Shown here: positions 1-6,891 of the stretch, one piece after another
How positions within the stretch are numbered: the first letter of the stretch is position 1
Layout: every line of letters starts with the position of its first letter
Source: Vulcanimicrobiota bacterium
Lineage (GTDB): Bacteria; Vulcanimicrobiota; Vulcanimicrobiia; Vulcanimicrobiales; Vulcanimicrobiaceae
Direction: 5' to 3'
Length of the DNA stretch: 13,792 bases
Assembly (NCBI GenBank): GCA_030038335.1
Contig: JASHPC010000148.1
Coordinates: 1 to 13,792 of the forward strand
The notes under the pieces: generated by a model
Database searches by the model: none
The model's input: the letters and a program-made list of their open reading frames with translations, nothing else
What the model was told of the DNA's origin: nothing
Made by a program: the position numbers and the translations under genes

Positions 1-650
1 GAATTGACGAGCTTCTCTTGCGGGATCTCGAGCCGACGCTCGTCGTGACGCAGGATCTGTGCCAGGTATGCGCACCTTCCGGAAACGAGCTGAGCGTCGC
101 ACTGCGTGCGCTCGCGTCGCAGCCCGATGTGCTCTTCATGAGCCCGTCGTCGATCGCGGAGATCGAGCAAAACATCGTGGATCTCGGCATCGCGACGCAA
201 CGAGAACTGCGCGCGCAGCAGATCGTCACGAGCATGCGGGAGCGGCTCCTGTCGGTCTCCTCTCTCGTTTCGGATGAGCCGCGACCTCGGGTCTTTTTCG
301 TGGAGTGGGTCGACCCGATCTTCTGCTGCGGGCACTGGGTTCCCGAGATGATCGAGCTTGCCGGCGGCGTTGACGCGCTCGCCCGCAAGGGATTGGACTC
401 GGTGCGCATTCGGTGGGACGATGTCGTGCAGTGGGCACCCGAGATCGTCATCGTTTCTCCGTGCGGATTTCACGAAGAACGTGCGCGGGCGCAGATTCAA
501 ACGCTCGAGTTACTTCCTGGCTGGCAATCGCTGCCAGCCGTGCACTCGGGGCGCGTTCATGCCGTTGATGCCGACTCGTACTTCGCGAGGCCGGGACCGC
601 GCGTCGTCGAAGGCGTTGAGATGCTCGCGCATCTCTTTCATAGGCGTTAG
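1..650 (+). CDS. BtuF-like cobalamin/metal-chelate binding protein, 5' partial
   Basis: The reading frame is open from the first complete codon (position 3) to a TAG at 648-650. The gene therefore starts upstream of the window; the TTG at position 18 is internal. The visible ~215 residues match the C-terminal part of the COG0614 periplasmic-binding fold. Family-like segments are the opening PTLVVTQDLCQVCAPSG with a CxxC pair, a WVDPIFCCGHWVPEMIELAGG segment, and a C-terminal stretch ending PGWQSLPAVHSGRVHAVDADSYFARPGPR. This pattern is typical of stand-alone proteins annotated as cobalamin-binding or BtuF-like, which would bind a corrinoid or similar chelate. The N-terminus is missing, so I cannot tell whether it has a signal peptide. 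No permease or ATPase follows directly. The family call is fairly safe; the ligand is inferred. Confidence 0.8.
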   Translation, partial: IDELLLRDLEPTLVVTQDLCQVCAPSGNELSVALRALASQPDVLFMSPSSIAEIEQNIVDLGIATQRELRAQQIVTSMRERLLSVSSLVSDEPRPRVFFVEWVDPIFCCGHWVPEMIELAGGVDALARKGLDSVRIRWDDVVQWAPEIVIVSPCGFHEERARAQIQTLELLPGWQSLPAVHSGRVHAVDADSYFARPGPRVVEGVEMLAHLFHRR

Positions 651-680
651 CAAGCAACGTGGCGTAGGGTCGGAACGGAA

Positions 681-686
681 AGGAGG
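681..686 (+). promoter_or_regulatory. Strong Shine-Dalgarno for the small secreted protein
   Basis: AGGAGG lies 4 nt before the ATG at 691. It is the most canonical ribosome-binding site in the window. It fixes the start of the NTF2-like gene at 691 rather than at any upstream codon of the longer open frame. Confidence 0.85.
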
Positions 687-690
687 TCCT

Positions 691-1158
691 ATGAAGCTTC
701 GCATTTCTCTATTGCCGGTGCTCTTGGGCGTTCTCGTGGTTCCTGCTGCAGCGGCGCCCGCCGCGCCAAGCAGCTCGATGGTGGCGACCATCGGAGGCGT
801 TATTGCCGCGGTCAACGCAAACGACGTCGCTCGCGTCAACTCGTACTTCGCGACGAGCAGCATCGTCGTGGACGAGCTGCCGCCCTACATGTGGACGGGA
901 GCAGCCGCAGGTGCGCATTGGTGGCGGGCCGTGAACGCTTTTGAGATCCAAAACCACATTTCGCACCTTCATGCGACGGCCGGCAAAATCTCGCAGTGGA
1001 ATGCAGCCGGAAACACAGCATACGTCGTCGTTCCACTCGACATCGCGTCGGTTGCAAAGGGCAAACCGGGTGACGAGAAGGGGCTTTGGGCGCTCACGTT
1101 ACAGCGTCTCGGCCACTCATGGATGATCACGTCGGCCGCGTGGGCGACGCTCCGATGA
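691..1158 (+). CDS. Secreted SnoaL/NTF2-like small protein
   Basis: This 155-residue protein starts at an ATG behind a perfect AGGAGG. Residues 1-22 form a Sec signal peptide: two basic residues, a hydrophobic stretch LLPVLLGVLVVPA, and an Ala-rich cleavage region. The mature part (about residues 28-155) looks like an NTF2/SnoaL or ketosteroid-isomerase-like cone fold. It has an initial helix with AAVNANDVARVNSYFA, a middle block with GAAAGAHWWRAV, and terminal strands containing AYVVVPLDI and WALTLQRLGHSWMITSAAWA, the usual order in DUF4440/SnoaL-like proteins. No catalytic residues can be assigned; many such proteins only bind ligands. It follows the BtuF-like gene by 40 nt and precedes the OPT gene by 4 nt, so it is probably co-transcribed with both. 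The fold is likely; the function is unknown. Confidence 0.75.
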   Translation: MKLRISLLPVLLGVLVVPAAAAPAAPSSSMVATIGGVIAAVNANDVARVNSYFATSSIVVDELPPYMWTGAAAGAHWWRAVNAFEIQNHISHLHATAGKISQWNAAGNTAYVVVPLDIASVAKGKPGDEKGLWALTLQRLGHSWMITSAAWATLR

Positions 1159-1162
1159 CGTA

Positions 1163-3115
1163 GTGCGTAAAGAGCTCACACTTCGCGGCATCCTTTTGGG
1201 TGCCGCGATCACGCTTGGCTTCACGGCGGCGAACGTGTATCTCGGCCTCAAGGTCGGACTCACGTTCGCCTCCTCTATTCCCGCGGCAGTCATCTCGATG
1301 GGCGTGCTGCGCGCGTTCAAGAAGGCCACGATCGTCGAGAACAACATCGTGCAGACCGTGGCGTCGTCGGCTGGAACGCTCTCGTCCGTCATTTTCGTCC
1401 TCCCCGGACTCGTCATGATCGGTTGGTGGCACGGTTTTCCGTTCTGGCAATCGTTCTGGATCATTACCGCCGGCGGAATTCTCGGCGTCATGTATAGCGT
1501 GCCGCTGCGGCGCGCGCTCGTGACGCACTCCGATTTGCCGTACCCGGAAGGCGTTGCCGCTGCCGAGGTTCTGAAAGTGGGCGCCGGAGAGCATCAAGAA
1601 GAAAGCGCTGCTGAAAATCGCACCGGTCTCGTTGCGCTCGTCGTGAGTTCGCTTGCATCGGCTGGGTATCAGTTACTTGCCGCGATGCAGCTTTTTGCCG
1701 GCGCCTTCGGCGCGTATTTTAGAGTTGGTTCCTCGGCGACTGGTTTGGGTTTGAATGCGTCGCTTGCGCTCATCGGAGCTGGGCATCTCATCGGCCTTAC
1801 CGTCGGGCTTGCAATCCTCGCGGGACTCGTCATCGCGTGGGGAATCGCGATGCCGATTCTGACGGCGATGCATCCGATGCCGGGTTTCGCAGCGGACGTC
1901 GCGACTGCAACGTGGTCGCACTACGTGCGTTTCATTGGCGCAGGCACGATTGGCATTGCCGCAATCTGGGCGATTGCGCGCCTCGTCGCGCCGGTTTGGA
2001 GCGGACTGCAGTCGGCTCTCGCAGCCTCGCGCGCGCGGCGCAAGCACGGCGCCGAAGCACTTCCCGTGATCGAGCGGGATCTTCCGATCGGGATGGTCGC
2101 GGCTATCAGTCTGATCTGTTTGATTCCGATCGCAGTTTCACTCGACGCGTTTCTCGCCGGCGGTACGCTTGGGTCGATGCAATGGCCGCTCGTCGTCGCG
2201 GCGATCGTCTACATTGTCATCGCTGGCTTCTTTGTTGCCGCAGCCTGCGGATATATGGCCGGGCTCATCGGTTCGTCGAACAGCCCCGTCTCCGGTCTCG
2301 CGATTCTTTCCGTCATCGGTGCCTCGCTGCTGCTCCTCGTACTCGCGCATGCAGCCGGCGTCTCGGCGTCGACCGCGCTCGTGGCGTACGCACTCTTCGT
2401 AACGGCGACACTCATCAACGTCGCGACGATCTCCAACGACAACCTCCAAGACTTGAAGACGGGTCAGCTCGTCGAAGCGACCCCGTGGAGGCAGCAAGTC
2501 GCGCTTGTCATCGGCGTCGTTTTCGGAGCTGTCGTCATTCCGCCGATCCTCGACTTACTCGAGAAAGCGTACGGGTTCGGCGGTGCGCATGGGCTACCGG
2601 CGCCGCAAGCAACGCTCATCTCGACGCTTGCTCGCGGCGTCATTCTCGGAAAGATCGACTGGAGACTGATCGGGATAGGCGTGCTTGTCGGCGCAGCTAT
2701 CATTGCAGTCGACGAAATTGGGCGCGTGACGAAGCGCTTTCGCCTTCCGCCGCTGGCGGTCGGGCTCGGAATCTATCTGCCTGCCGCAACGACTGCGCCC
2801 GCGGTCGTCGGAGCTGTCGTGGGCGCGTTTTACAACCGTTGGGTTTCGAGAAAACGAAATGCTGCCGCGGCGCGGCGTCTAGGCGTGCTCATTGCGTCCG
2901 GACTGATCGTCGGTGAGAGCCTCTTCGGCGTCGCACTTGCCGGCATCATCGTGGCCAGCGGCAGCTCGTCGCCGCTTGCCGTCGTCGGCGACTGGTTCGC
3001 AAGCTGGGCGTCCGTTCTCGGAATCGTCGCCTTCGTCGCGATTCCATGGGTACTCTACCGCTGGATCGGAGCAAAAGCCCGAAGCCTCCAGCCGTCTGTG
3101 CCGAGCGGACGGTGA
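1163..3115 (+). CDS. OPT-superfamily oligopeptide/metal-chelate transporter
   Basis: This 650-residue, very hydrophobic inner-membrane protein starts at a GTG 4 nt after the preceding stop, which suggests translational coupling. By eye it has about 14-15 membrane segments. OPT-family hallmarks are visible: TAANVYLGLKVGLTFASSIPAA near residues 21-42, ENNIVQTVASSAGT around 59-72, LPYPEG at 125-130, and the NSPVSG signature at 373-378 in a GSSNSPVSGLAILSVIGASLL helix. Length and architecture fit the bacterial OPT branch. Known OPT members are proton-coupled importers of oligopeptides or, in the YSL branch, metal-chelator complexes. The bacterial substrate is mostly unknown, and this sequence alone does not decide it. 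The position just before a heme-uptake operon and after a BtuF-like protein makes a metal chelate worth considering, but that is inference. Confidence 0.93.
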   Translation: MRKELTLRGILLGAAITLGFTAANVYLGLKVGLTFASSIPAAVISMGVLRAFKKATIVENNIVQTVASSAGTLSSVIFVLPGLVMIGWWHGFPFWQSFWIITAGGILGVMYSVPLRRALVTHSDLPYPEGVAAAEVLKVGAGEHQEESAAENRTGLVALVVSSLASAGYQLLAAMQLFAGAFGAYFRVGSSATGLGLNASLALIGAGHLIGLTVGLAILAGLVIAWGIAMPILTAMHPMPGFAADVATATWSHYVRFIGAGTIGIAAIWAIARLVAPVWSGLQSALAASRARRKHGAEALPVIERDLPIGMVAAISLICLIPIAVSLDAFLAGGTLGSMQWPLVVAAIVYIVIAGFFVAAACGYMAGLIGSSNSPVSGLAILSVIGASLLLLVLAHAAGVSASTALVAYALFVTATLINVATISNDNLQDLKTGQLVEATPWRQQVALVIGVVFGAVVIPPILDLLEKAYGFGGAHGLPAPQATLISTLARGVILGKIDWRLIGIGVLVGAAIIAVDEIGRVTKRFRLPPLAVGLGIYLPAATTAPAVVGAVVGAFYNRWVSRKRNAAAARRLGVLIASGLIVGESLFGVALAGIIVASGSSSPLAVVGDWFASWASVLGIVAFVAIPWVLYRWIGAKARSLQPSVPSGR

Positions 3116-3182
3116 GCCGACCCTAAATTATTAGTTAGGCATGCATAGGAGTGAGACTTAGGCATAGCAAACACGTCGCTTC
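3116..3182 (+). promoter_or_regulatory. Candidate promoter/operator region of the heme operon
   Basis: This 67-nt gap is the longest in the window. It is AT-richer than its surroundings, containing CTAAATTATTAG near 3123-3134. TTAGGCAT occurs twice as a direct repeat, at 3135-3142 and 3158-3165 (23-nt period), and CCTAA-N8-TTAGG forms an inverted repeat at 3122-3139. Repeated half-sites ahead of an iron/heme uptake operon suggest an iron- or heme-responsive repressor site; TTAGG resembles a half-site of DtxR-family boxes, but a full palindrome is not present. I could not assign a clear -35/-10 pair. No good Shine-Dalgarno sits directly before the hemS ATG. Confidence 0.35.
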
Positions 3183-4223
3183 ATGCAGACGACAGCACGT
3201 TCGGGCGAGGTAGTCGAGCGCTGGAAGCGCCTTTCGGAACAGGGAGTACGCCGACGGGATGCGGCACGGAGGCTCGGTCTTAGCGAAGCTGAGCTCGTGC
3301 TGGCCCTAGCCCAAGAGGGCGAAGCGCAACGGCTGCGTCCTGAGTGGCAGGCCATTCTCGAGTCCGTGCCTTCGCTCGGCCCGGTCATGGCCCTGACGCG
3401 CAACGATGCTTGCGTCATCGAAAAAACTGGAACGTACCACGCTCCCGAGTTCGGCAACGCGCATGTCGGACAGGTGACGGGGCCCGAGATCGACCTGCGG
3501 ATTTTCCTAAGGTATTGGTCGTCGGGATTTGCGCTTACGGGTCCGGAACGTTACAGCCTCGAGTTCTTCGCGCCGAATGGTGACGCGGTACACAAGATCA
3601 TCAACCGCGATGAAACGAGTCGCGACGCTTTCGATCGAATCGTCACGCGCTTTGCCGCCGAGACGCCTGCAGGCGAACCGCTAGCGATAGTACCGAAAGT
3701 CACGCAGCCGGAGCGCCCCGATGTTGAGATCGACCTGTCCGCGTATCATGGCGCGCTCGCGGCGATGTCGAACACGCACGACTTTTTCGGTGTCATGCGC
3801 CGCTTCGGGCTCGCGAGGGAGCAGGCGTTGCGACTCGGTGGCCCTGCGTTCGCCGTTCGTGTCGCGCCCGCGAGTTACCGTGCGATGCTGCTCGTAGCCG
3901 CTGAGCGCGGCGTTCCGATCATGGCGTTCGTCGGCAGCGAAGGGTGCATTGAGATTCACACCGGTCCGATTCATCTCGTGCAGGAACGCGACGGTTACTT
4001 CAACGTCCTCGACCGCAGCTTTAACCTGCACCTGTTGGAGCGGCCGGTTGAACGCGCATGGGTGGTGCGGAAACCAACGCAGAGCGGGATTATCTCTTCA
4101 CTCGAGATCTTTGACGCACGCGGTGATCTCATCGTGCAGTTTTTTGGCGAACGTCATGGAGGGCCGGAGCGCGAGGATTGGCGCGGGCTTCTCGCTCAGC
4201 TTCCGCAGGAAATAGCCGGCTAG
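3183..4223 (+). CDS. hemS: HemS/ChuS-type heme-handling (heme-degrading) protein
   Basis: This 346-residue cytoplasmic protein has the normal length and two-repeat layout of the HemS/HmuS/ChuS family. These proteins accept heme delivered by the ABC importer and, in ChuS-type members, cleave it to free iron. The N-terminal repeat begins with a helical segment (residues 11-45, with RRRDAARRLGLSEAELVLAL) normal for the family, then continues with EIDLRIF at 102-108. Its Arg106 matches the heme-side arginine of ChuS. The C-terminal repeat opens with SNTHDFFGVMRRFGL, whose His199 aligns with the axial heme ligand (His193 of ChuS). It continues with AFVGSEGCIEIHTGPI (248-263), NLHLLERPVERAWVVRKPT (281-299) and SLEIFDARGDLIVQFFGER (306-324). 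Both heme-contact residues are present, so the protein is probably functional. It opens the operon and its TAG overlaps the GTG of hmuT by one base. Whether it degrades heme or only shuttles it cannot be read from sequence. Confidence 0.93.
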   Translation: MQTTARSGEVVERWKRLSEQGVRRRDAARRLGLSEAELVLALAQEGEAQRLRPEWQAILESVPSLGPVMALTRNDACVIEKTGTYHAPEFGNAHVGQVTGPEIDLRIFLRYWSSGFALTGPERYSLEFFAPNGDAVHKIINRDETSRDAFDRIVTRFAAETPAGEPLAIVPKVTQPERPDVEIDLSAYHGALAAMSNTHDFFGVMRRFGLAREQALRLGGPAFAVRVAPASYRAMLLVAAERGVPIMAFVGSEGCIEIHTGPIHLVQERDGYFNVLDRSFNLHLLERPVERAWVVRKPTQSGIISSLEIFDARGDLIVQFFGERHGGPEREDWRGLLAQLPQEIAG

Positions 4224-5071
4224 TGGCGCGCGTCGCGCTCGTTGCGCTTTCGGCGCTGTTCTTTCTAATGGCGGCCGTCGTGCACGAGCAGCCGCAGCGA
4301 ATCGTTTCGCTCGACGGCACGACGACCGAGATCGTTGCGGCGCTGGGCGCAGAGCATCTGCTCGTTGGGCGCGACGATTCTTCGACGTATCCGGCGAGCG
4401 TCGAGCGCATCCCCAGCGTCGGCTATCAGTTTACGCTCGGAGCGGAAGGAATACTCTCGCTCCACCCGAGCCTCGTGCTTGGCCGCGACGACGCCCAGCC
4501 CCGCACGGTGCTGCAGCAAGTACGCGACGCGGGAGTCCGCGTCGTCTTGCTTTCCGAACCGCACACACTCGCCGGAGTCGAGAGCAAGATCGCGACGGTC
4601 GCCACGCTTCTCGGGCGAAAGGCGCAGGGGAAGATGCTGATCGCGCGTCTTCGCCGGGAAGACGCGGCGTTGAGACGCGACGTCGCCGAACGTCGAGGTG
4701 CTCCGGCGCGCGTTCTCGTTTTTCTTGCGATTTCGCCCGAAATGACGCTTGCGTGTGGTCCGCAGAGCGGTCCGGGCGCGATGGTGGCCCTCGTAGGTGC
4801 GATCAACGCTCTCCCGCAGATGCGGAGTTGCAAGACCGCGACGCCGGAGTCAATCATTGCCGCGCGTCCCGACGTCATCGTCGCGCTGACGCGTGGAGCC
4901 GACATGCGTGCCGGCGCTCCACAGTTGCGCGCCGTCATCGGCATCACGCAGACTCCTGCATGGCGTAGCCATCGTCTGTATACGTTCGATAGTCTCTTTT
5001 TCGGCGGCTTCGGTCCGCGCAGCGGGCGGGCGCTCTTGGATCTCTTCGATGCGGTCTATCGCGCGAACTGA
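4223..5071 (+). CDS. hmuT: Periplasmic heme-binding protein of the heme ABC importer
   Basis: I place the start at GTG 4223, which shares a base with the hemS stop (TAGTG) and has AGGA at 4207-4210. The open frame runs further upstream into hemS, but only this start gives a clean signal peptide (ARVALVALSALFFLMAAVV, residues 2-20) before QPQRIVSLDGTTTEIVAALGA. The 282-residue product is a COG0614 clamshell binding protein. SSTYPASVERIPSVGYQ (about 53-69) carries the conserved YP of the HmuT/ShuT branch; Tyr56 corresponds to the tyrosine that ligates heme there. AEGILSLHPSLVL follows, as in HmuT. The C-terminal lobe holds TPESIIAARPDVIVAL and ends FGPRSGRALLDLFDAVY. There is no lipobox cysteine, so it should be soluble in the periplasm. 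It passes heme from the outer-membrane receptor to HmuUV. The heme assignment rests on Tyr56 plus the hemS neighbour and is strong; a related chelate cannot be fully excluded. Confidence 0.92.
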   Translation: MARVALVALSALFFLMAAVVHEQPQRIVSLDGTTTEIVAALGAEHLLVGRDDSSTYPASVERIPSVGYQFTLGAEGILSLHPSLVLGRDDAQPRTVLQQVRDAGVRVVLLSEPHTLAGVESKIATVATLLGRKAQGKMLIARLRREDAALRRDVAERRGAPARVLVFLAISPEMTLACGPQSGPGAMVALVGAINALPQMRSCKTATPESIIAARPDVIVALTRGADMRAGAPQLRAVIGITQTPAWRSHRLYTFDSLFFGGFGPRSGRALLDLFDAVYRAN

Positions 5072-6065
5072 GGCGGGACGAATCGCTCCGGGTGTGGGCT
5101 TCGCCGCGCTGCTCGCAGCACTTTGCGTTGCAGCGGTAAGCGCGGCCGCAGTCGGCGCGTACACGGTGAACGTGTTGCATCTTACCGATACGGCGCGAAC
5201 CATTCTCACAGACGTTCGCTTTCCGCGGGTCGTACTTGGGCTGCTCGTCGGCAGCGCACTCGGCGTGTCGGGTGCCGCGCTGCAAGGTCTTTTTCGCAAT
5301 CCGTTGGCAGATCCGGGACTCATCGGCGTCAGCAGCGGAGCATCCTTAGGTGCGGTGGCGTTCGTCGCTATCGCCGGAGGAAGTGCGCTTGCGCTCACGG
5401 CGTTCGGAATGCCGCTCGCAGCGCTCGCCGGTGGTCTCGGCGTGACGCTTGCGGTCTGGCGCATCGCGCGCGTCGACGCACGGGTCGAAACGGCGACACT
5501 CCTGCTCGCGGGAATCGCGCTCAACAGCATCGCGGGCGCGATCATCGGAATCGTCACCGCCCGCTCCGACGACCAACAACTGCGCACGCTGACGTTCTGG
5601 CTCATGGGAAGCCTGAGCGCGGCGACCTGGCAACTCGTGGCATCTGCAGTACTGCCGATCGCCTTGGGCATCGCCGCGCTGATGCCGATGGCGCGAAACT
5701 TAAACGCGCTGGCGCTCGGTGAACGCGACGCGTTTCACCTAGGGCTCGACGTCGAACGCTGCAAGAACCGGGTCGTTGCCGCGTCTGCGCTCGCCGTCGG
5801 CGGCGCGGTCTGCGCCGTTGGCGGGATCGCGTTCGTCGGCTTGATCGTTCCGCACATCGCACGGATGCTGCTCGGCCCCGATCACCGGCTCGTGCTCCCA
5901 GCGTCCGCGATCCTCGGAGCGATCCTTCTGGTCGTCGCCGACGCAGTCGCACGCGTCGCAATCGCACCTGCGGAACTTCCCGTTGGCGTCGTCACGGCGC
6001 TCGTTGGCGGACCATTTTTCCTTTGGCTGCTCTTTCGCTCTCGACGGGAGGTCGTACGTGCTTGA
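5049..6065 (+). CDS. hmuU: FecCD-family heme ABC transporter permease
   Basis: The start is ATG 5049, inside the last 23 nt of hmuT. The frame is open further upstream but that part only shadows hmuT. The 338-residue protein has the multi-helix layout of BtuC/FecCD/HmuU permeases. RFPRVVLGLLVGSALGVSGAA leads into ALQGLFRNPLADPGLIGVSSGA (77-98), the most diagnostic motif of the family. Near the C-terminus GGIAFVGLIVPHIARMLLGPDHR is the cytoplasmic coupling region that docks on the ATPase. The terminus VTALVGGPFFLWLLFRSRR is also standard. It forms a dimeric inner-membrane channel receiving substrate from HmuT. A weak GGA about 8 nt before the ATG suggests translation mostly by coupling to hmuT. 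Its stop overlaps the start of the ATPase gene by 8 nt. Confidence 0.94.
   Translation: MRSIARTEAGRIAPGVGFAALLAALCVAAVSAAAVGAYTVNVLHLTDTARTILTDVRFPRVVLGLLVGSALGVSGAALQGLFRNPLADPGLIGVSSGASLGAVAFVAIAGGSALALTAFGMPLAALAGGLGVTLAVWRIARVDARVETATLLLAGIALNSIAGAIIGIVTARSDDQQLRTLTFWLMGSLSAATWQLVASAVLPIALGIAALMPMARNLNALALGERDAFHLGLDVERCKNRVVAASALAVGGAVCAVGGIAFVGLIVPHIARMLLGPDHRLVLPASAILGAILLVVADAVARVAIAPAELPVGVVTALVGGPFFLWLLFRSRREVVRA
6046..6051 (+). promoter_or_regulatory. Shine-Dalgarno that sets the hmuV start
   Basis: GGGAGG lies inside the 3' end of hmuU, 6 nt before GTG 6058. It supports the GTG as the start of the ATPase rather than any codon further upstream in the open frame. Confidence 0.75.
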
Positions 6066-6891
6066 ACTTCGCGGCGTTAGCGTCGTCACGACAGGCGGAC
6101 GCGCCATCTTATCCGACGTGGACCTCGAAATCGAACGCGGCGCGCTCACCGTCGTCCTGGGGCCGAACGGCGCGGGAAAGACGACCCTCCTGCGCGTCAT
6201 GTCCGGCGAGATTGCCCCGACTCGCGGAACGGCGTCGCTCGAGGGAAGCAACGTGCGAAGCTACGGGCCTGCAGCGCTTGCGCGTAAACGCTGCGTGCTT
6301 TCGCAGAGTCGTAGCGTTGGATTCGCCTTCACCGCCCGTGAGGTTGTTGCGCTCGGGCGCTATGCCTACGGCGCAAGCGACGTCGAAGGCAGCGCGAAAA
6401 TTGACGAGGCGCTTGCAGTCGTGGGCGCGCTCGATCTGCGCGATCGACCGTACCATTTGCTTTCGGGTGGAGAGGCAGTGAAGGTCGACGTCGCGCGCGT
6501 CATCGCGCAGGGAAGCAGCATCGCGCTCCTCGACGAGCCGACGAATCATCTCGATCCTCGCGTACAGTACGATATCCTCATGCTCTTTCACGAGCTCACG
6601 AAAGCGGGGCTCACCGTGGTCGCCGCGCTGCACGACCTCAACCATGCGGCGCTCTTCGCAGACCAACTCTTGCTGATGAAAGACGGCAGCGTCGTAGCAA
6701 ATGGCGCGCCGTCGGAGGTGCTCAGTCAAGAGATGCTCTCGCGCGTCTACGACCTACCGTGCTCGGTGGCAAGGACCGGGAGCGGCAGGCCACTCGTCAT
6801 CCCAGCATACTTTTCGTCTGAAAAAGGAGTTCTCGACGCCCAATGCTCGCACTCACCTCCGGAGCACGACGTCTTGCTGGTCTCGTCCTAG
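6058..6891 (+). CDS. hmuV: Heme ABC transporter ATPase
   Basis: The gene starts at GTG 6058 behind GGGAGG, overlapping the end of hmuU by 8 nt. The 277-residue protein has all ABC ATPase motifs in order: Walker A GPNGAGKT (35-42), Q-loop Gln83 in LSQSRS, signature LSGGE (135-139), Walker B IALLDEP (155-161), D-loop HLDP, and switch His192 in ALHDLNHA. VLGPNGAGKTTLLR, GRYAYG and the RVYDLPCSV end fit the FepC/HmuV branch. It powers heme import with HmuU. The stop lies 49 nt inside the following receptor gene, so the last ~16 residues (about 262-277, low-complexity with several Ser/His/Pro) are encoded over the receptor's signal-peptide codons. That tail is beyond the conserved domain and probably dispensable. 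All catalytic residues are intact. Confidence 0.95.
   Translation: MLELRGVSVVTTGGRAILSDVDLEIERGALTVVLGPNGAGKTTLLRVMSGEIAPTRGTASLEGSNVRSYGPAALARKRCVLSQSRSVGFAFTAREVVALGRYAYGASDVEGSAKIDEALAVVGALDLRDRPYHLLSGGEAVKVDVARVIAQGSSIALLDEPTNHLDPRVQYDILMLFHELTKAGLTVVAALHDLNHAALFADQLLLMKDGSVVANGAPSEVLSQEMLSRVYDLPCSVARTGSGRPLVIPAYFSSEKGVLDAQCSHSPPEHDVLLVSS
6824..6829 (+). promoter_or_regulatory. Shine-Dalgarno of the TonB-dependent receptor, inside hmuV
   Basis: AAGGAG lies within the hmuV coding region, 13 nt before ATG 6843. The spacing is long, but this is the only good site near the signal-peptide start, so it supports the 49-nt gene overlap. Confidence 0.55.

Noticed and set aside
1837..2916. 359-codon open frame inside the OPT gene
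   Set aside because: Its product is dominated by Arg, Ser and Cys with no domain, while the OPT frame has clear family motifs throughout.
3122..3168. Full DtxR/IdeR box or Fur box upstream of hemS
   Set aside because: Only half-site-like TTAGG matches are present; the right arm of a palindrome fails at several positions, so I report only a tentative operator region.
3213..3320. Possible helix-turn-helix regulator domain at the HemS N-terminus
   Set aside because: The RRRDAARRLGLSEAELV segment resembles an HTH but is the usual N-terminal helix region of HemS/ChuS proteins.
4893..5048. 52-codon upstream extension of the permease
   Set aside because: It shadows the hmuT C-terminus, and the FecCD N-terminus is well explained by ATG 5049.
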